A stretch of DNA of 15,036 bases, taken from the NCBI GenBank assembly GCA_035455185.1, contig DATIFQ010000345.1, positions 1 to 15,036 on the forward strand, given 5' to 3'. Position numbers and translations under genes: made by a program. This DNA is from JAEHDI01 sp035455185. Its GTDB lineage: Bacteria > Acidobacteriota > Terriglobia > Bryobacterales > Bryobacteraceae. Under the pieces are notes generated by a model that was not told the DNA's origin, made no database searches, and was given only the letters and a program-made list of their open reading frames with translations. This document shows positions 6,056 to 14,074 of the stretch, piece after piece. Position 1 is the first letter of the stretch, and every line of letters starts with the position of its first letter.

Positions 6056-8101
6056 ATGTTCCGCGCCTTCATCATTTTCCTCGCGCTGACAGCGTCGACG
6101 CAGGCGCAGAAGCTGCCGTTTGACGTCGACGCCCTTCTCAAGATCGCCCGCATTGGTGATCCCCAGATCTCGCCGGACGGCACATCGGTCGCCTTCACCG
6201 CGCAACGCGTCGATTTCGACAAGAATACACTGGCCACACACATTTACGTGGTACCCGTGGCCGGTGGAACGCCCAGGCAGATCACCTCTGCGGGTTCTCG
6301 CAACGAGCGCCCGCGCTGGGCGCCGGACTCAAAGACGATTGCGTTCGTGTCGGACCGTGGCGGAACCGGCCAGGTGTGGCTGATGGACCCCGACGGCGCT
6401 CACGCCCGCCAGGTGACGAATCTCTCGACCGAGGCTGGTGATGTCGTCTTCTCCCCAAACGGCAAACAAGTGTTCTTCACGAGCAACGTGTACCCCGAAT
6501 GCGTCGACGACGCGTGCAACAAGAAGAGGCTGGAGGCGGAGCGAGCGTCGAAGGTGAAGGCCCGCATCTACACATCGCTGCTCTACCGCCATTGGAATGA
6601 GTGGCGCGACGCCCGGCGCAAGCACGTCCTGGTGGCGGATCTCACGGGCGGCGCGGTCCGGGATCTCACCCCGGGCACACGCGACGTACCGCCGTTCTCC
6701 CTCGGAGGACCGGACGACTTCGCCGTATCCCCGGATGGCGAGGAGCTCTGCTATGTTATGAACCCCGATCCGGAGCCTGCCACCAGCACGAACTCGGAGT
6801 TGTACGTCGTCCCAGCGTCCGGTGGGGAGGCCACGAAAATCACCGTCAACGTCGGCGCGGACGCTTCTCCCCGCTATTCACCGGACGGAAAGCACATCGC
6901 CTACCGGGCGCAGGTCCGCGGGGGGTACGAGAGCGACCGCTGGCGGTTGGTGGCGATGCAGCGGGACACGGGAGAGTCGGTCATCCTCACCGAGAGCCTC
7001 GACCGCTCCGTGAGCAGCTTCACCTGGTCGCCGGATTCGACGCGGCTGTTCTTCACCGTCGAGGATCGCGGGCGGAAGGTGGTCCAGATGATCCCGGTGA
7101 CCGGCGGTGGAATCAGGGTGATCGCAAGCGGCGCCAGCCAGATCGACGATGTGCAGCTCTCCGCTGACGGAAAGGTCATGATCTACGCCGAGCAGCGAGC
7201 CTCGCGTCCGGCCGAGATCTTTCGCGCTTCCTCAACGGGGGGCGCGGCGGTTCCTCTCACGCGTCTCAATGACCTGCACCTCGGCAAGTATCAATTGACG
7301 GCCGCCGAGGAATTCTGGGTCGACGGTGCAGACGGAGCGCACGTCCACAACTTCCTCGTGAAACCTCCCGGGTTCGTGGAGGGCAAGAAGTATCCGGTGT
7401 TGTTTCTGATCCACGGCGGGCCGCAAGGCGCCTGGGGAGAGGACTGGACGTACCGCTGGAACGCTCAGGTCTTCGCCGGAGCCGGCTACGTGGTCGTGAT
7501 GCCGAACCCGCGTGGTTCCACCGGCTATGGAGAGAAGTTCACCGACGAGATCTCCGGCGACTGGGGCGGCAAGGTCTACGACGACCTGATGGCCGTCGTC
7601 GATTATGTGGCAAAACAGCCGTACGCCGACGCCGGCCGGATGGCAGCCGGCGGAGGATCGTACGGCGGGTACATGGTGAACTGGATTCTCGGGCACTCCA
7701 ACCGGTTCAAGGCGCTCGTTTCACACGCGGGTGTGTACGACCTTCGCAGCATGTTCGGTGAAACCGAAGAGTTATGGTTCCCGCTGTGGGACTTCCCGGG
7801 CGCGCCATGGGATAACCCGGAAACTTACTCGCGCTGGTCACCCAGCTACTTCGCCAAGGTGTTTCGAACGCCGACGCTCGTCATTCACGGAGAGCTGGAC
7901 TATCGGGTACCTGTCGGCCAGGGCCTGCAACTGTTCACCGCATTACAGCTCCGGAAGGCGCCGTCCAAGCTTTTGCTGTTCCCGGACGAGGGACACTGGG
8001 TCAACAAACCCCAGAACAGCGCCCTCTGGTACAAGACCTTTATCGACTGGATCGACACATGGGCCAAGAACGCCGGAACATCGGGCGACAAGTCCGAATA
8101 G
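6056..8101 (+). CDS. Secreted S9 prolyl-oligopeptidase family peptidase, DPP5-like
   Basis: This serine exopeptidase has 681 residues and is predicted to be exported by Sec. MFRAFIIFLALTASTQAQ is a standard signal peptide with likely cleavage after AQ or nearby. Residues of roughly 30-400 form a TolB/WD40-like beta-propeller with repeated SPDG and APDS motifs (for example ISPDGTSVAF, WAPDSKTIAF, YSPDGKHIAY). The alpha/beta-hydrolase domain follows. Its triad is S535 in GGGSYGGY, D615 in HGELDYRVP and H647 in DEGHW. Length and the YPECVDDACN segment suggest relatives of Porphyromonas DPP5, which removes dipeptides from peptide N-termini; that subtype is inference. ATG at 6056 is preferred over an in-frame TTG at 6035 because it places the signal peptide at the N-terminus, although neither has a good ribosome binding site. 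The gene overlaps the downstream dipeptidase gene by 43 bp. Confidence 0.95.
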   Translation: MFRAFIIFLALTASTQAQKLPFDVDALLKIARIGDPQISPDGTSVAFTAQRVDFDKNTLATHIYVVPVAGGTPRQITSAGSRNERPRWAPDSKTIAFVSDRGGTGQVWLMDPDGAHARQVTNLSTEAGDVVFSPNGKQVFFTSNVYPECVDDACNKKRLEAERASKVKARIYTSLLYRHWNEWRDARRKHVLVADLTGGAVRDLTPGTRDVPPFSLGGPDDFAVSPDGEELCYVMNPDPEPATSTNSELYVVPASGGEATKITVNVGADASPRYSPDGKHIAYRAQVRGGYESDRWRLVAMQRDTGESVILTESLDRSVSSFTWSPDSTRLFFTVEDRGRKVVQMIPVTGGGIRVIASGASQIDDVQLSADGKVMIYAEQRASRPAEIFRASSTGGAAVPLTRLNDLHLGKYQLTAAEEFWVDGADGAHVHNFLVKPPGFVEGKKYPVLFLIHGGPQGAWGEDWTYRWNAQVFAGAGYVVVMPNPRGSTGYGEKFTDEISGDWGGKVYDDLMAVVDYVAKQPYADAGRMAAGGGSYGGYMVNWILGHSNRFKALVSHAGVYDLRSMFGETEELWFPLWDFPGAPWDNPETYSRWSPSYFAKVFRTPTLVIHGELDYRVPVGQGLQLFTALQLRKAPSKLLLFPDEGHWVNKPQNSALWYKTFIDWIDTWAKNAGTSGDKSE

Positions 8102-9261
8102 CGTTGCTGCTGTCGCTGCTGGCAACCGCGGCGATTGCAGCCGAGACGTCTCAGGAGCAGTTCGACCGTCTGATGAAGGACGTTCTCATCGCGGACCTGC
8201 ACGTGGACACTCCGATGTACGTTGTCGACGAGGGCTATCGCCTCGGCGAAGAACATGCGTACTGCGAGTACGACATCCCGCGGATGCGCAGGGGAGGTCT
8301 CGGCGCGGTGTTCTTCGGGATCTACGTGCAGCCGCAGGACTACCCGCCGTCGGTCTGGATGACGCGTGTCCTCGAGAGCATCGACGCGGTTCACGAGGAG
8401 GCGCGGCGCAACGCGAAGGACATCGAGGTGGCCTACACCGCCGCGGACATCGAGCGGATCAGGAAGGCCGGGAAGATCGCGGTCCTGCTGAGCCTGGAAG
8501 GAGGGCACCTCATCCAGGACAGCCTGGCTGTGCTTCGAAACTTCCACCGCCTCGGCATCCGCTACATGACGCTGACCCACTTCCGGACGAACAACTGGGC
8601 GGACTCGGGCACGGATGCGGCGGTACACAACGGCTTGTCCCCACTCGGGCGGGAAGTCGTGAGGGAAATGAACCGCCTGGGGATGATGATCGACGTTTCG
8701 CACGTCTCTGACAAGACCTTTTACGATGTTTTGTCCGCATCCCGCGTTCCCGTGATCGCTTCCCATTCCTGCGCTCGCGCCATCTGCGACATCCCGCGAA
8801 ACATGGACGACGACATGCTGCGCGCCATGAAGAAGAACGGTGGCGTGGTGTTCGTGAACTTTAGCATCGCCTACCTGGACAAGAAGGCGTACGACGTGTT
8901 CATCTCGTATCGCGACGAGCGAGACCGTGAGATCGCCGAAACGCTGGGAGCACACGCCGGCAGCCCTCTCCGGTGGGAACTGAAGCGAGCCATCCAGCAG
9001 CGGTACCGCGCGCGGCTCCCGAAGGTGGATGTCAAGGCCGCGTTGCGCCACATCGACCACATCGCCAAAGTGGCGGGGCCGGATCACGTAGGGATCGGTT
9101 CGGACTTCGACGGCATCTCCGGAATGGTTCCGGCAGGGCTCGAAGACGTTTCGAAGTTCCCCGCCCTGATCCGCGGGATGATCGATCTCGGCTACTCCGA
9201 CGACGACATCCGCAAAATCGCCGGTGGCAACCTCCTGCGAGTCATGCGCGCCAACGAGTAA
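8059..9261 (+). CDS. Secreted M19 family membrane dipeptidase homologue
   Basis: M19 enzymes are binuclear zinc dipeptidases (renal dipeptidase family). This 400-residue protein starts with a basic stretch, then the hydrophobic IALLLSLLATAAIA and a probable cleavage near AIA-AET, so it should be exported. The metal ligands are all present: H48 and D50 in DLHVDT, E147 in LSLEGGH, H215 in DVSHVSD and H236 in ASHSCAR. D349 lies in GIGSDFDG, and THFRTNNWADS matches the family's active-site loop. ATG at 8059 lies inside the S9 gene, 43 bp before its end, so translation is probably coupled; there is no clear Shine-Dalgarno sequence. With the DPP-like partner making dipeptides, this enzyme would cut them to free amino acids. 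Hydrolysis of D-containing dipeptides or N-acyl amino acids is an alternative within the family. Confidence 0.95.
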   Translation: MGQERRNIGRQVRIALLLSLLATAAIAAETSQEQFDRLMKDVLIADLHVDTPMYVVDEGYRLGEEHAYCEYDIPRMRRGGLGAVFFGIYVQPQDYPPSVWMTRVLESIDAVHEEARRNAKDIEVAYTAADIERIRKAGKIAVLLSLEGGHLIQDSLAVLRNFHRLGIRYMTLTHFRTNNWADSGTDAAVHNGLSPLGREVVREMNRLGMMIDVSHVSDKTFYDVLSASRVPVIASHSCARAICDIPRNMDDDMLRAMKKNGGVVFVNFSIAYLDKKAYDVFISYRDERDREIAETLGAHAGSPLRWELKRAIQQRYRARLPKVDVKAALRHIDHIAKVAGPDHVGIGSDFDGISGMVPAGLEDVSKFPALIRGMIDLGYSDDDIRKIAGGNLLRVMRANE

Positions 9262-9301
9262 ACCCGGGACATGCAGAATCAAAGCGCTGTCACCCTAAGA
9301 C

Positions 9302-9331
9302 TTGAACCCGCTGATGCTGCGGGCGTATCAT
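9302..9331 (+). promoter_or_regulatory. Sigma70-type promoter for the VOC gene
   Basis: TTGAAC (9302-9307) and TATCAT (9326-9331) are 18 bp apart, and the -10 matches consensus at five of six positions. Transcription would begin near 9338, about 28 nt before the GTG start at 9366. This separates the VOC gene from the peptidase pair even though all lie on the same strand. Confidence 0.5.
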
Positions 9332-9365
9332 TCCCCCAGTAATTGCTCTCTGGGAGGCCAACACC

Positions 9366-9830
9366 GTGCGTACATTCATTTCCAGGATTCTCGAGCGCTA
9401 CGAATCCGGCGGTTTGAGCCGGCGAGACCTGATCCAGGCGCTCGCATCGCTTGCCGCTGCGGCTCCGGCCGCGTCGGCAGCCCGGTCAACCTTCAAAGGA
9501 GTGGGGTTGAATCACATCGCCGTGCGCGTTACCGACATCCCGCGCTCAAAGGCGTTCTACCAGGGCCTGCTGGGACTGCCGCTCATGAGCGAGTCCAGTG
9601 GCAGTTGTTTTCTCAAACTGGGCGACGAGTTCCTGACGCTGTTTCAGAACCGGAACCCGGGGCTCGATCACTACTGCGTGGAGATCGAGGCGTTCCGACC
9701 CGACGAGGTTATGGATCAGCTCAAAAGACAGGGACTCCAACCCCGCCGCCCTGACGGAACGGATCGAATCTACTTCCGAGACCCGGACGGGCTGGAGGTC
9801 CAACTCGCCGCAGTCGGCCATCAGGCTTGA
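9366..9830 (+). CDS. Tat-signal VOC (glyoxalase/dioxygenase fold) protein
   Basis: This 154-residue protein has a twin-arginine signal, LSRRDLIQALASLAAAAP (17-34), after a 16-residue amphipathic lead, then one vicinal-oxygen-chelate unit of about 110 residues. VOC motifs are NHIAVRVTDIPRSKAFYQ (49-66), LDHYCVEI (100-107) and FRDPDGLEVQL (137-147). Candidate metal ligands are H50, H102 and E144, the usual His-His-Glu pattern. Known VOC proteins include glyoxalase I, extradiol dioxygenases and fosfomycin-resistance enzymes; a single unit like this would dimerise, and the reaction cannot be named. The start codon is GTG, supported by GGAGG (9353-9357) 8 nt upstream and by the promoter at 9302-9331. 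The gene runs into the convergent APC permease with 24 bp between the stops and no visible hairpin terminator. Confidence 0.88.
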   Translation: MRTFISRILERYESGGLSRRDLIQALASLAAAAPAASAARSTFKGVGLNHIAVRVTDIPRSKAFYQGLLGLPLMSESSGSCFLKLGDEFLTLFQNRNPGLDHYCVEIEAFRPDEVMDQLKRQGLQPRRPDGTDRIYFRDPDGLEVQLAAVGHQA

Positions 9831-9854
9831 TCCAAGTCGCTTGCAGCGTGCAGG

Positions 9855-11186
9855 TTAGCCACTCCTGTCCCGTAGCCGGCCGCGGTTCCAGATCCAGTAC
9901 ATCGGAATACCAGCCGCTATCAGCACCGCGCCCACCAGCGAAGAGCCCGGCCGGGTGGTGAAGGTGTTCACGACGAAGCCGAATGCAAAGATCGTAAAGA
10001 GTAACGGCGTGAACGGATACCCGAAGATCCGGTAGGGGCGGGGCCGCTCGGGGTGACGCCGGCGCAGGACGATCACCGCGAAAACGGTGAGCGCGTGGAA
10101 GAGCCACATGGCGAAGAGGACATAAGAAAGCAGTGTTTCGTAAGAACCGCTGAGCGCCAGGACGATCGCCCAGACGCTCTGCGCCGCGATGGAGAAGGAG
10201 GGCGTGCGGAAGCGCGGATGGACTTCACCTAGTCGCCGAAAGAAGAGACCGTCACGGGCCTGCGCGAAGTACAGGCGCGGGCTGGTGAGGATGGCGCCGT
10301 TGGCCGCTCCCGCGCTGGACAGCATGATGGTCAAAGCGATAACTATCGCTCCGGCCGGCCCCATAGTTTTCGCTGCAGCTTCGGCGGCCACGCGCTCCGT
10401 CGCCGCGATGGCGCCCAGTGGCAGCACGTGCATGTAGGCGAGGTTAGCGAGGAGATAAAGCAGCATGACTGCGGCGGTGCCCAGCGCCAGCGAGAGAGGA
10501 AGGTTACGTTGCGGTTCGCGCACTTCTCCGGCGACGAACGAAACGTATTGCCACCCGTCGTACGCCATGAAGCAGCCGAGCATCGCGACAACGATTCCGT
10601 CCAAGGACAGTGAGCCCCAGGCGAAACTCCCGCCCGCCAGTGCCGGCGGCCGGCGCAGTAACGCACTTGCGATGAGCACGACGAGCCCAGCCACCTTCAG
10701 GAATGTGAACAAGTTCTGTGTCCGGGCGCCAGCTTTAACGCCGCGGTAGTTGATGAAAGAGAAAGCCGCGATCGCTGCAGGTGCCCAGAGATAGCCCGGC
10801 GCCTGCGGCAGCAAATAGGACGCGTAGATACCGAAGCCGACGGAGACCGCGGCGATCGAGCCGGACTGAACGATGAGAAACGCCGACCAACCGCAAAGGA
10901 AAGCCGTGAGCTCGCCGTACGCTTCGCGCAGATAGACGTACTGCCCGCCGGAATCCGGCATCATGGCCCCGAGTTCGGCGTAGGCCAATGCGCCAAAGAA
11001 GGAGATGATGCCGCAAGCCGTCCAGGTCGCCAGAATCGCCGCGGACGACGGGATCTCTCGTGCGATTGAACCCGGAACAATGAAGATCCCGGCACCGACC
11101 ATCGTCCCAATGACGATCGAAGTGGCGTCCAACAGCCCGAGTTTCCGCGGCAATCCGTCCTGGCCGGTGCTCATCGCATTTTGCAT
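9855..11186 (-). CDS. APC family amino acid permease
   Basis: This inner-membrane transporter of 443 residues has about twelve hydrophobic segments. The first helix carries the family signature IGTMVGAGIF (26-35), where the backbone of LeuT-fold APC transporters binds the substrate amino acid. YAELGAMMPDSGGQYVYLREAYG (69-91 overall, in two adjoining parts) matches the L-type/SteT-like branch. It is probably an amino acid exchanger or proton symporter; the specificity cannot be read from the sequence. ATG at 11186 was taken as the start. A second in-frame ATG at 11174 would remove only four residues, and neither has a clear ribosome binding site. The gene follows the Mo-hydroxylase operon by 60 bp on the same strand, so read-through is possible. 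Its position near two secreted peptidases fits a role in taking up their products. Confidence 0.92.
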   Translation of the reverse strand: MQNAMSTGQDGLPRKLGLLDATSIVIGTMVGAGIFIVPGSIAREIPSSAAILATWTACGIISFFGALAYAELGAMMPDSGGQYVYLREAYGELTAFLCGWSAFLIVQSGSIAAVSVGFGIYASYLLPQAPGYLWAPAAIAAFSFINYRGVKAGARTQNLFTFLKVAGLVVLIASALLRRPPALAGGSFAWGSLSLDGIVVAMLGCFMAYDGWQYVSFVAGEVREPQRNLPLSLALGTAAVMLLYLLANLAYMHVLPLGAIAATERVAAEAAAKTMGPAGAIVIALTIMLSSAGAANGAILTSPRLYFAQARDGLFFRRLGEVHPRFRTPSFSIAAQSVWAIVLALSGSYETLLSYVLFAMWLFHALTVFAVIVLRRRHPERPRPYRIFGYPFTPLLFTIFAFGFVVNTFTTRPGSSLVGAVLIAAGIPMYWIWNRGRLRDRSG

Positions 11187-11246
11187 GCAAGCAGTATGTA
11201 GCTATTGACCGGGTGCCGCGGTCGGCGCTAGAGCCTCCTCGGCGAA

Positions 11247-13364
11247 TTATCCTCGCCGGAGCGCCTCCAGGATGCGAGCCGGAGTCATCGGCAACTGAAA
11301 TAGTCTGGCTCCAACGGCGTCATGGACTGCGTTCGCAACGACGGCGCCCATTGTGACAATTGGCGGTTCGCCGCAGCCCGACGCTGGCACTTCCGGGTTC
11401 TCGATCAGGACTGTCTCGATTTTCGGCAGCCAGGAAAAGCGCGGGATCTGATAGCTGTCGAAATTGTGGTCGAGGACCTCGCCATTCTTGAAGTGCACCT
11501 CCTCGGTCAGCGTATAGCCGAGACCCATGGTGATGCTGCCTTCCATCTGTTGTCGCGAACCGTCCGGATTGACAATGACGCCCTGATCCTGCGCGGAAAC
11601 GACCCGCCGGACCTCGACACGCCCGGTGCTCCTGTCGACCGCCACCTCCGCCATAGTGGCGACATACGTACCCAGATAGATGGCGCAGGCGACGCCCACG
11701 CCGCGCCCGCTGGGCGCCCGCCCGGACGTCCAGTCGAAGCGTTTCGCCGCGGCTTCCAGAACGCGCTGCATGCGCTTGTCCGTCAGGTGGCTTAAACGGA
11801 ACTCGAGAGGATCGATGCCGGCCTTTGCCGCGAGGATGTCCATGTGCGACTCGCGGGCGAAGGTGTTCGTATTGACCGACGGCGCGCGCCACGGGCCAAC
11901 GCTGAAGGGGTGCAGCCCCGCGGGGTTCCCTCCACCCCAGCCACCGGATGAGACCGTCCTCTGGTGAGGGATGTCATAGAACTGCTTTGCCTCCCGGTCG
12001 CCTGCGCAATAGACGCTGTAGTCCCAGAACGAAATCCTTCCGTCGCCGGTAAGGCCTGAGCGGATCTTCACGACAGCAGCCGGCCGGAATGTGTCATAGA
12101 AGAACTCCTCGGCGCGGTCCCAAACCACCTGGACAGGTTTGCCAGTAAACTTCGCCAACCGGGCTGCTTCGACGGCCTGCCTGGAGGAACTCTTGCCGCC
12201 AAAGCCGCCGCCGACATAGGGGGTGATGACTCGCACGTTCTGCGGAGTGAAGCCGAGCGCCTGCGCCACCTGCTGTCTAACCGGGAAGGGCGTTTGGGTG
12301 GAGGCCCACACGGTGGCTTTACCGTCCTCGATCGTCGCGGTCGCGGAGTGCGTTTCCATCGCTGCGTGCGCCACATAGCTGTTGAGATACGTCTCATCGA
12401 CGATGGCCGCCGCGCGTCTCTCACCTTCCGAAAGACTGCCGCTTTCGGCCAGCACCTGGCCGGCCGGCGCAGTCTTGAGCAGGTGGTCGAAGATCGCCTG
12501 ATCGTCCACGCCGGGCCTCGGGAGCTCAAACTGAGCCCTCATCAATCCCAACGCCTGATCGGCAAGGTCGCGCCGCTCGTGGAGCACGGCAACGAAGTCG
12601 CCTTCCTTCACCACACGAACGCCAGGTACTCTCTCAGCGGCGCTCGTGTCCACATCTTTGAGAGTTGCCCCGTGCGCCGGCGGCCTGAGAATCCGCGCAT
12701 GCAGCATCTCTGGAATCGCCATGTCGCCGGCGTATCTGGCCTGTCCCGTGACTTTCTCGATGGCATCTTTGCGGCGAGGCGACTGCCCGACGACGGTGTA
12801 TGCCGCCACAGGCTTCACCGGCGCCTTCTCGATGTGCCGCTCAATGCGCTTCCCCTGAACCAATTGCGCGTAGGTAACACGCTTGCCCGGCGCCGATGGG
12901 TCCGCAACGACGCCGGCCTTCACCCGGAGCCGGCCGGCCTCCACCTGGAGATGCTCGGCCGCCATTTGGAGAAGGACGGCCCGGGCCTCGGCTCCGGCTC
13001 CGCGCAGGATTGGGCCGAACTGCCGGATGCTCAGCGAGCCGAACGTGCCCATGTCCCATGGACAGATGTCGGTGTCGCCCATCACCATGTCCACCGAGTC
13101 GAGCGCGACGTCCAACTCCTCGGCGAGGATCTGCGCGAGCGCCGTCTTCGACCCCTGGCCTAGCTCGACCTTCCCGACGAGACACGTGACCCAGCCGCCG
13201 GCGTCGATTCGAAGGTACGCGTTGAAGTCTGTCGGGTAACCCTGCCTGGCCGGAAGCCGCGCCGGCTCCTGAAATGCGGCCAGTGGCTCGAGAGGGAAAA
13301 ACACGAATAGGCCCGACTCCGCCACTGAGAGGAAGTCGCGGCGGCTCAGATCGTCCGTTCTCAT
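11247..13364 (-). CDS. Molybdopterin-binding subunit of a xanthine-oxidase family hydroxylase (IorB-like), Tat signal
   Basis: This 705-residue subunit would hold the molybdenum cofactor and hydroxylate an N-heterocycle, aldehyde or similar substrate with water-derived oxygen. LSRRDFLSVAESGLFVFF (6-23) is a twin-arginine signal. Its order of domains is that of isoquinoline 1-oxidoreductase beta subunits: a first region with KVELGQGSKTALAQ (65-78), then GGGFGGK (385-391), WRAPSV (492-497) and AQDQGVIVNPDG (591-602). The catalytic base is E666 in GCGEPP. The length is slightly below the usual 730-750 for IorB, mainly at the N-terminus. The start ATG overlaps the stop of the [2Fe-2S] gene as ATGA and has a near-perfect Shine-Dalgarno sequence, GGGAGGTGA (13368-13376). 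No FAD subunit is present, so electrons probably pass to a cytochrome or another acceptor outside the cytoplasm. The substrate is unknown. Confidence 0.94.
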   Translation of the reverse strand: MRTDDLSRRDFLSVAESGLFVFFPLEPLAAFQEPARLPARQGYPTDFNAYLRIDAGGWVTCLVGKVELGQGSKTALAQILAEELDVALDSVDMVMGDTDICPWDMGTFGSLSIRQFGPILRGAGAEARAVLLQMAAEHLQVEAGRLRVKAGVVADPSAPGKRVTYAQLVQGKRIERHIEKAPVKPVAAYTVVGQSPRRKDAIEKVTGQARYAGDMAIPEMLHARILRPPAHGATLKDVDTSAAERVPGVRVVKEGDFVAVLHERRDLADQALGLMRAQFELPRPGVDDQAIFDHLLKTAPAGQVLAESGSLSEGERRAAAIVDETYLNSYVAHAAMETHSATATIEDGKATVWASTQTPFPVRQQVAQALGFTPQNVRVITPYVGGGFGGKSSSRQAVEAARLAKFTGKPVQVVWDRAEEFFYDTFRPAAVVKIRSGLTGDGRISFWDYSVYCAGDREAKQFYDIPHQRTVSSGGWGGGNPAGLHPFSVGPWRAPSVNTNTFARESHMDILAAKAGIDPLEFRLSHLTDKRMQRVLEAAAKRFDWTSGRAPSGRGVGVACAIYLGTYVATMAEVAVDRSTGRVEVRRVVSAQDQGVIVNPDGSRQQMEGSITMGLGYTLTEEVHFKNGEVLDHNFDSYQIPRFSWLPKIETVLIENPEVPASGCGEPPIVTMGAVVANAVHDAVGARLFQLPMTPARILEALRRG

Positions 13365-13840
13365 CGCTCACCTCCCTTCATCGCACTGGCAGCCTCCTGG
13401 ATGGCTGCTATGATCCGAACGTGCGAGCCGCAGCGGCACAGGTTGTCATCGAGGTGACCGACGATGTCGGCATGCGTCGGCTGGGGCTTCTTCAGCAGCA
13501 GCGCGTATGCGTTGAGAATCATTCCGGGCGTGCAGTAGCCGCACTGAAACGCATGGTGTTTGAGAAACGCTTTCTGGATCGGGTGAAGCTGCCCCTCCTT
13601 GCCAAGACCCTCGATCGTCAGCACGCGTTTGCCGGCAACATCCCTGATCGGGGTTAAGCAGGACCTGACAGCGTCCTTGCCCACGATGACCGTACACGCA
13701 CCGCAAAGTGCGGTGCCGCAGCCGAACTTTGCGCCGGTGAGTCCGAGATCGTTGCGCAACACCCACAGCAGCATGCGCTCGTCATCGACCGTCACGCGCG
13801 TCGGCTTGCCGTTCAGCGTGAATGAAACCGTTCGCTGCAT
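13361..13840 (-). CDS. [2Fe-2S] subunit of the Mo hydroxylase (IorA-like)
   Basis: This 159-residue iron-sulfur subunit passes electrons from the molybdenum site. The N-terminal plant-ferredoxin-like cluster is bound by C41, C46, C49 (CGTALCGAC) and C61. The C-terminal four-helix domain binds the second cluster through C100, C103 (CGYC) and C135, C137 (CRC). These are the standard eight cysteines. An upstream in-frame start at 13894 would add 18 residues, but ATG at 13840 has AGGGAGA (13846-13852) at good spacing and places MQRTVSFTLNG at the usual N-terminus, so it is preferred. The protein has no signal of its own and would be carried out by the Tat signal of the large subunit. The gene is first in the operon and is coupled to the large subunit by a 4-nt overlap. 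Confidence 0.95.
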   Translation of the reverse strand: MQRTVSFTLNGKPTRVTVDDERMLLWVLRNDLGLTGAKFGCGTALCGACTVIVGKDAVRSCLTPIRDVAGKRVLTIEGLGKEGQLHPIQKAFLKHHAFQCGYCTPGMILNAYALLLKKPQPTHADIVGHLDDNLCRCGSHVRIIAAIQEAASAMKGGER

Positions 13841-13954
13841 TGCAATCTCCCTGGCTTCGATTTCTGTCGAATCACCCGCCGTCCGGTCTCGCATCGCACA
13901 GCTTGTTTAGACCATGTATCCCCAGGATTCCATTCCGGACCCCTGGTGGACAGC

Positions 13955-13960
13955 AGTATA
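13955..13960 (-). promoter_or_regulatory. Possible -10 box for the Mo hydroxylase operon
   Basis: On the minus strand TATACT matches the -10 consensus at five of six positions, 115 nt upstream of the ATG at 13840. No acceptable -35 hexamer is found 16-18 bp further upstream. The 234-bp space at 13841-14074 otherwise shows only a short GC-rich stem at 14020-14034, and no gene. Confidence 0.25.
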
Positions 13961-14074
13961 CACCCGCCTGCCTCTCTTGCCGTTGAGCAATTCGCCGCGA
14001 ATGTCAGCTTAAGGCGTGAGCGGCTCGGGGCCGCCAAGGCGTATCCGGTTTCAACTCGGTTTCTGACAGCCCGA

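Noticed and set aside
7900..9282. Long minus-strand open frame of 460 codons opposite the dipeptidase
   Set aside because: The plus strand here carries every M19 zinc ligand and a signal peptide. The minus frame has no recognisable motif and is expected from high GC content and codon bias.
11240..11258. 6-bp stem CGGCGA/TCGCCG around the stop of the Mo hydroxylase large subunit as a terminator
   Set aside because: The stem is short and no T run follows on the minus strand, so read-through to the APC permease remains possible.
12294..13163. 289-codon plus-strand frame opposite the Mo hydroxylase large subunit
   Set aside because: The minus-strand protein is intact and conserved throughout this stretch, and the plus frame has low-complexity composition and no motif.
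13841..13894. Upstream start for the [2Fe-2S] subunit
   Set aside because: It adds 18 charged residues without a ribosome binding site, whereas ATG at 13840 has AGGGAGA and the usual family N-terminus.
14020..14034. GCGGC-TCGGG-GCCGC stem after the CehA/McbA gene as a terminator
   Set aside because: Only 5 bp with no T tract; such stems are common by chance at this GC content.
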